From Ghiorsea sp. (GTDB lineage: Bacteria > Pseudomonadota > Zetaproteobacteria > Mariprofundales > Mariprofundaceae), in assembly GCA_030950765.1 (NCBI GenBank), contig JAUZQX010000100.1, positions 1 through 11,184 on the forward strand: a DNA stretch of 11,184 nt. The letters run 5' to 3'. Positions 7,229 through 11,184 of this stretch are shown piece after piece. The notes under the pieces were generated by a model, which saw nothing but the letters and a program-made list of their open reading frames with translations, was not told where the DNA came from and did no database searches. How positions within the stretch are numbered: position 1 is the first letter of the stretch; the number at the start of each line of letters is the position of its first letter. The translations under genes and the position numbers were made by a program.

Positions 7229-7516
7229 ATGCGTAGATTACTATTGATAGTGGGGCTGGTGTTTTCATTAAATATGATACCCGTCGGTGGGGGGACACTG
7301 GTGGTTACACAAGTGCAGGCAGCAGAAGTTGCAGACATGGCTCAGATCAGGCTAATCTTAAAAAAATTACGTGGTTCTATGGCAAGTTTGAAAGATTTTG
7401 ATGAGCTTGAGGCTGCAGGTATGGATAAGGCAGATGTGGATAGGTTACGTAAAGCTATGAAGGGAAAAATTAAACAAATGACTACGGATGCTGTAGAATT
7501 GATTACAGCATTATAG
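7229..7516 (+). CDS. Small exported helical protein of unknown function
   Basis: I do not recognise this family. The 95-residue product has a Sec signal peptide of about 31 residues, MRRLLLIVGLVFSL onwards, with a V-Q-A cut site before AEVADM. The mature protein would be about 64 residues, free of cysteine, rich in Lys, Asp, Met and Ala, and with the spacing of two or three amphipathic helices (IRLILKKLRGSM, DFDELEAAG, VDRLRKAMKGKIKQM). No lipobox. The ATG at 7229 is supported by GGAGA at 7216-7220, eight bases upstream. A TTG at 7214 in the same frame overlaps that site and is unlikely. It lies alone between the histidine-rich exported protein gene and carB, with sizeable gaps on both sides. 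A periplasmic or secreted role is inferred from the signal peptide only. Confidence 0.7.
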   Translation: MRRLLLIVGLVFSLNMIPVGGGTLVVTQVQAAEVADMAQIRLILKKLRGSMASLKDFDELEAAGMDKADVDRLRKAMKGKIKQMTTDAVELITAL

Positions 7517-7531
7517 TTTTGTTTTTAAGTG
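7229..7531. other. AT-rich flanks of the small exported-protein gene
   Basis: The gene occupying 7229-7516 is described separately. The 117 bases before it (7112-7228) are AT-rich, with runs such as TTAAAAATATC and TTTTAAATAATTAAATT, but I could not pick out a convincing promoter pair. Just after its stop codon is a T-rich stretch (TTTTGTTTTTAAG) with no stable hairpin before it, so a factor-independent terminator is not supported. Confidence 0.3.
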
Positions 7532-7562
7532 CTATATAAGGTGCTTCATTAGTGGGGAAATT

Positions 7563-7590
7563 TTGTTAGGGTTCGCGTATATTTTATAAG
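7563..7590 (+). promoter_or_regulatory. Weak candidate promoter before carB
   Basis: TTGTTA at 7563-7568 (four of six -35 positions) and TATAAG at 7585-7590 (five of six -10 positions) are separated by 16 bases. Transcription would begin near 7597, so the hairpin at 7595-7627 would sit at or close to the very 5' end of the transcript. By-eye call; the region is AT-rich, which makes chance matches likely. Confidence 0.3.
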
Positions 7591-7594
7591 TAGG

Positions 7595-7627
7595 GCAAGT
7601 GGGCAGGCATTGTATCTGCCCACTTGC
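7595..7627 (+). promoter_or_regulatory. Perfect 12-bp inverted repeat (hairpin) in the carB leader
   Basis: GCAAGTGGGCAG at 7595-7606 is exactly complementary to CTGCCCACTTGC at 7616-7627, with a nine-base loop; two G-U pairs could lengthen the stem. It ends 48 bases before the carB ATG. There is no U-tract directly after it on either strand, so a standard factor-independent terminator is unlikely. An RNA element controlling carB, a protein-binding site on DNA, or a 5'-end stabiliser are all possible. Confidence 0.6.
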
Positions 7628-7675
7628 TTGCTTGGATTTAGGTTAACAAGATTAAGACTCACGAGGTTAGACCAG

Positions 7676-10600
7676 ATGCCACGTCGCAATGATATTCAAA
7701 CCATTATGATTTTAGGAGCAGGACCAATTGTGATTGGTCAGGCTTGCGAGTTTGATTATTCGGGTGTTCAAGCCTGTAAAGCACTCAAAGAAGAAGGATT
7801 CAAAGTTGTGCTGGTGAACTCCAACCCCGCAACGATTATGACAGACCCAGAGTTTGCCGATGCGACCTATATCGAACCAGTAACTTGGGACGTGGTCGAA
7901 AAAATCATTGAAAAAGAACGCCCAGATGCCATTTTGCCAACCATGGGTGGACAAACAGCGCTCAATTGTGCTTTATCTTTAAATAAACATGGTGTGCTTG
8001 ATAAATACAATGTGCAACTCATTGGCGCACAACCCGAAGCGATTGATAAAGCAGAAGATAGACTGCTGTTTAAACAATGTATGGACCGCATCGGTTTGGA
8101 AATGGCGCGTGGTGGCTTTGCCCATACCATGCAAGAAGCCCGTGATTTAGCTAGTGATATTGGTTACCCCATTATTATTCGCCCATCATTTACACTGGGC
8201 GGCTCAGGTGGCGGCATCGCTTACAACCCTGAAGAGTTTGAACAAATTGCAGGTTCTGGTTTGGATGCTTCACCAACGGATGAGATTTTGGTGGAAGAAT
8301 CCATCATTGGCTGGAAAGAATATGAAATGGAAGTCATGCGTGACCATGCTGATAACTGTGTGATTATTTGCTCCATTGAAAACTTTGATGCTATGGGTGT
8401 GCATACGGGTGATTCGATTACTGTTGCTCCAGCTCAGACCTTGACGGATAAAGAATACCAAAGAATGCGTGATGCTTCGATTGCGATTCTTCGTGAAATT
8501 GGCGTGGAAACAGGCGGTTCCAACGTACAGTTTGCAGTCAACCCTGAAGATGGGCGTTTGATTGTGATTGAAATGAATCCGCGTGTATCGCGTTCCTCAG
8601 CACTTGCCTCCAAAGCTACTGGGTTTCCGATTGCTAAGATTGCTGCCAAGTTGGCAGTGGGTTACACGCTTGATGAAATTCCCAATGATATTACAGGCGA
8701 AACCTTTGCTGCATTTGAACCAAGCATTGATTATGTCGTTACCAAACTTCCACGTTTTGCTTTTGAGAAGTTCCCTGGTGCAGATGTTCGTTTGACCACA
8801 CAAATGAAATCTGTGGGTGAAGTGATGGCGATTGGCCGCACATTTACTGAGTCTTTGGGTAAAGCTATGCGTGGATTGGAAGTCGATTCCTGTGGTTTTG
8901 ATAAGTCTGTCCCCGCTGATGTGGATGAAAAAGTCTTTTTACAAGAGAAGTTGGCAGTGCCTGGCGCTGACCGTTTGTGGTGGATGGGTGAGGCGCTTCG
9001 CGTTGGCTGGAGTGAAGAGAAAGTTTTTGATGTGACCAAGATTGACCCTTGGTTTATTCGTGAGTTGTCTGTAGTTATCGCGCTTGAGCAAGCATTGGTA
9101 GGGCGTGATGTGGCAAGCTTGAGTAAAGCGGAATGGAAACAAGCCAAACGTGAAGGTTTGTCGGATCAACGATTGGCGATGTTGTTTAAGTGTGATGAAA
9201 CAACAGTTCGTGAAACACGTTCTGCGTTAGGTGTGAAACCAGTATTCAAACGTGTGGATACATGTGCAGCAGAGTTTGTTGCCAAAACACCTTATATGTA
9301 TTCGACATACGAAGAAGAGTGCGAAGCAGAACCAACAGATAAGAAAAAAATTATGGTGCTTGGTGGTGGTCCCAACCGTATTGGGCAAGGCATTGAGTTT
9401 GACTATTGTTGCGTTCATGCAGCATTTGCCTGTGCTGACGATGGTTTTGAAACCATTATGGTCAATTGTAACCCCGAAACTGTTTCAACCGATTATGATA
9501 CATCGGACAGATTGTATTTTGAGCCACTAACCTTTGAAGATGTGATGGCGATTGTGGATGTTGAGAAACCTTATGGTGTGATTGTGCAGTTTGGTGGGCA
9601 AACACCGCTCAAACTTGCAGAATCTTTAGAAGCTGCTGGTGTGCCGATTATTGGTACAAGCCCTGATATGATTGATTTGGCGGAAGATAGAGAGCGTTTC
9701 CAAGCTTTATTGCATGAATTGAAGTTGTTGCAACCTGAAAACGGCACAGCGCGCTCTACAGAAGAAGCTATTCAAGTGGCTAATGAAGTGGGTTATCCTG
9801 TGGTGGTTCGTCCATCGTATGTGCTGGGTGGCAGAGCCATGCAAATTGTGCGTGATGAGAAAGGTTTGCTGCGTTATATGAATGAGGCTGTGCAAGCTTC
9901 CCCTGACCATCCTGTATTGTTGGATAGATTTTTGAATCAAGCTATTGAGTTGGATGTGGATGCTTTATGTGATGGCAATCGCGTGGTGATTGGCGGCATT
10001 ATGGAGCATATTGAAGAAGCGGGTGTACATTCGGGTGATTCATCGTGTTGTTTGCCTCCACACTCCATTTCACAAAAGATTATTGATGAAGTGACGCGTC
10101 AAACCAAAGCTTTGGGTATGGCACTCAATGTGCGTGGTTTGATGAATATTCAGTTTGCCCTTCAAGGGGAGACTTTATATGTCTTGGAAGTAAACCCTAG
10201 AGCATCGCGTACTGTTCCTTTTGTATCCAAAGCCACAGGCGTGCCACTAGCGAAAATGGCAGCACGAATCATGGCAGGTAAAACATTGGATGATTTGGGG
10301 ATTGATGAAATCAAACAACCTAAAACATTCAAATCAGTCAAAGAAGCTGTGTTCCCATTTGTGAAGTTCCGTGGCGTTGACCCACTGTTAAGCCCTGAAA
10401 TGAAATCGACTGGTGAAGTGATGGGGCTTGCGACAACATTCCCCGCAGCATTTGCCAAAGCACAACTGGGTGGCGGTTCACGTTTACCGAAAAAAGGTAC
10501 GGCTTTTGTGTCAGTCCGCGAAGCAGATAAACATCGTGTAGTAGAGTTGTCTGTCAATTTGGTCAAAGCAGGTTTTGAAGTGTTAACAACCGAAGGCACG

Positions 10601-10900
10601 GGGCTTGTATTGGATAAAGCTGATGTGGCAAATACAAGGGTTGCCAAAGTGACTGATGGTGTTCGACCGCATATTGTGGATAAATTGCTTTCTGATGAAA
10701 TTGATTTTATTGTGAATACCACGGAAGGTGAGGTTGCCATTGCCGATTCTAAATCAATTCGCCAAGCAGCACTGGATAGAGGTATTGTGTACTTCACCAC
10801 GGTTGCAGGCGGTCTTGCAGCAGCAGAATCCATGGTGGATGGCTCAGATGTTACCCAAGTGAAAAGCATTCAAGATTACCATAAAGATGAGGTGGCATAA
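7676..10900 (+). CDS. carB: Carbamoyl-phosphate synthase large subunit
   Basis: Makes carbamoyl phosphate from bicarbonate, two ATP and ammonia channelled from the small subunit CarA, feeding both pyrimidine and arginine synthesis in the cytoplasm. The 1074 residues match the family length (1073 in E. coli). The two homologous ATP-grasp halves are evident: the first opens with MILGAGPIVIGQACEFDYSG, the second, near residue 557, with MVLGGGPNRIGQGIEFDY. Each half has its MNPRVSRSSALASKATG- or VNPRASRTVPFVSKATG-type loop. From about residue 936 comes the MGS-like allosteric domain (FVSVREADKHR, VNTTEGEVAIADS). ATG 7676 is chosen because homologues start M-P-R-R-x-D and GAGG (7663-7666) precedes it; a TTG at 7610 in frame lies inside the hairpin. 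carA is not upstream, where two exported-protein genes stand instead. The stop overlaps the greA start by one base. Confidence 0.98.
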   Translation: MPRRNDIQTIMILGAGPIVIGQACEFDYSGVQACKALKEEGFKVVLVNSNPATIMTDPEFADATYIEPVTWDVVEKIIEKERPDAILPTMGGQTALNCALSLNKHGVLDKYNVQLIGAQPEAIDKAEDRLLFKQCMDRIGLEMARGGFAHTMQEARDLASDIGYPIIIRPSFTLGGSGGGIAYNPEEFEQIAGSGLDASPTDEILVEESIIGWKEYEMEVMRDHADNCVIICSIENFDAMGVHTGDSITVAPAQTLTDKEYQRMRDASIAILREIGVETGGSNVQFAVNPEDGRLIVIEMNPRVSRSSALASKATGFPIAKIAAKLAVGYTLDEIPNDITGETFAAFEPSIDYVVTKLPRFAFEKFPGADVRLTTQMKSVGEVMAIGRTFTESLGKAMRGLEVDSCGFDKSVPADVDEKVFLQEKLAVPGADRLWWMGEALRVGWSEEKVFDVTKIDPWFIRELSVVIALEQALVGRDVASLSKAEWKQAKREGLSDQRLAMLFKCDETTVRETRSALGVKPVFKRVDTCAAEFVAKTPYMYSTYEEECEAEPTDKKKIMVLGGGPNRIGQGIEFDYCCVHAAFACADDGFETIMVNCNPETVSTDYDTSDRLYFEPLTFEDVMAIVDVEKPYGVIVQFGGQTPLKLAESLEAAGVPIIGTSPDMIDLAEDRERFQALLHELKLLQPENGTARSTEEAIQVANEVGYPVVVRPSYVLGGRAMQIVRDEKGLLRYMNEAVQASPDHPVLLDRFLNQAIELDVDALCDGNRVVIGGIMEHIEEAGVHSGDSSCCLPPHSISQKIIDEVTRQTKALGMALNVRGLMNIQFALQGETLYVLEVNPRASRTVPFVSKATGVPLAKMAARIMAGKTLDDLGIDEIKQPKTFKSVKEAVFPFVKFRGVDPLLSPEMKSTGEVMGLATTFPAAFAKAQLGGGSRLPKKGTAFVSVREADKHRVVELSVNLVKAGFEVLTTEGTGLVLDKADVANTRVAKVTDGVRPHIVDKLLSDEIDFIVNTTEGEVAIADSKSIRQAALDRGIVYFTTVAGGLAAAESMVDGSDVTQVKSIQDYHKDEVA

Positions 10901-11184
10901 TGGAACGTGTTCCAATGACCAAAGAAGGTGCTGATGCTATGCGTGCAGAATTGGCAACCATGAAAGGCGAAAAACGTCATGGCATTATTGCTGCTATTGA
11001 AGAAGCTTTGGCGCATGGCGACTTGTCGGAAAATGCTGAGTATCATGCTGCCAAAGAAGAGCAGGGTATGAATGAAGCACGCATCAAACTTATGGAAGAC
11101 AAACTTGCGCGCTCACAAATCATCGACCCAAGCACCATTGAATCTGACCGTATTGTGTTTGGTGCAACCGTGAAACTGGTAGAC
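10900..11184 (+). CDS. greA: Transcription elongation factor GreA, 3' end missing
   Basis: Enters the secondary channel of backtracked RNA polymerase and stimulates cleavage of the displaced RNA so elongation can resume. The first 95 residues are present. They form the N-terminal coiled-coil domain and the start of the globular C-terminal domain (RIVFGATVKLVD at the edge). The tip motif HGDLSENAEYHAAKEEQ is conserved, with acidic residues Asp41 and Glu44 at the same positions as in E. coli GreA. The usual length is about 158, so some 60 residues lie beyond the window. The start overlaps the carB stop in TAATG, and GAGG just before the carB end serves as its ribosome-binding site. A start at the internal ATG (residue 6) would shift the tip residues from their usual numbering. 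The carB-greA order, with this tight coupling, is common in proteobacteria. Confidence 0.96.
   Translation, partial: MERVPMTKEGADAMRAELATMKGEKRHGIIAAIEEALAHGDLSENAEYHAAKEEQGMNEARIKLMEDKLARSQIIDPSTIESDRIVFGATVKLVD

Noticed and set aside
7517..7560. Possible terminator after the small exported-protein gene
   Set aside because: There is a T-rich stretch but no stable stem before it; AAGTGC and GTGCTT nearby are not complementary.
7610..7675. N-terminal extension of carB from TTG 7610
   Set aside because: The start falls in the loop of the inverted repeat, has no ribosome-binding site, and the extension is absent from known CarB proteins.
8731..9147. 138-residue minus-strand frame inside carB, and similar frames at 137-511 inside rsmE
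   Set aside because: Both overlap conserved coding sequence completely and show no protein-like features of their own.
10162..10869. 235-residue open frame on the minus strand inside carB
   Set aside because: It is fully contained in the highly conserved carB sequence and is low in complexity (Ser/Thr/Pro-rich), as expected of an antisense shadow.
1..11184. CRISPR arrays, tRNA or rRNA genes, insertion sequences, phage or defence genes
   Set aside because: No spaced direct repeats, no tRNA cloverleaf, no transposase or integrase motifs were seen; the content is conserved housekeeping plus two unknown exported proteins.

Overview
The window looks like ordinary chromosomal housekeeping DNA from a Gram-negative proteobacterium. 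The evidence is lipoprotein signal peptides, an LpoB-type activator of a penicillin-binding protein, a YoaA-type helicase, and a carB-greA pair in the usual proteobacterial style. The base composition leans towards AT by eye; I did not count it. A gamma- or zetaproteobacterium would fit, but I cannot fix the class from the sequence alone. I see no rRNA, tRNA, CRISPR array, transposase, integrase or phage gene.

Layout. Bases 2-3561 hold four plus-strand genes with gaps of 27, 14 and 15 bases, so probably one transcript: rsmE (its 5' end lies outside the window), an lpoB-like lipoprotein gene, a COG3014-type lipoprotein gene, and a patatin-like (RssA-type) hydrolase gene. They meet, tail to tail with one base between, a minus-strand pair that reads from the right: purC (start at 6344) followed by a yoaA/dinG-family helicase gene. 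A 263-base intergenic stretch (6345-6607) then separates purC from two divergently placed plus-strand genes for small exported proteins that I do not recognise. After these comes carB, preceded by a strong hairpin, and then greA, whose start codon overlaps the carB stop and which runs off the right edge.

How the genes work together. rsmE modifies 16S rRNA. The two lipoproteins and the patatin gene suggest an envelope-related group, with peptidoglycan synthase activation as the one well-understood role. purC and carB serve purine and pyrimidine/arginine synthesis; carA is not in the window. greA rescues stalled RNA polymerase, and yoaA acts on damaged replication forks.

I did not find a convincing new multi-gene system. 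The most unusual feature is the yoaA-like gene. Its reading frame is intact and nearly full length (632 codons) and includes the nucleotide-binding loop and the four iron-sulfur cysteines, yet the frame has no ATG, GTG or TTG between its upstream stop and the end of the Walker A motif. Next in interest are the histidine-rich exported protein at 6608-7111, the perfect 12-bp hairpin before carB, and the LpoB/COG3014/patatin cluster.
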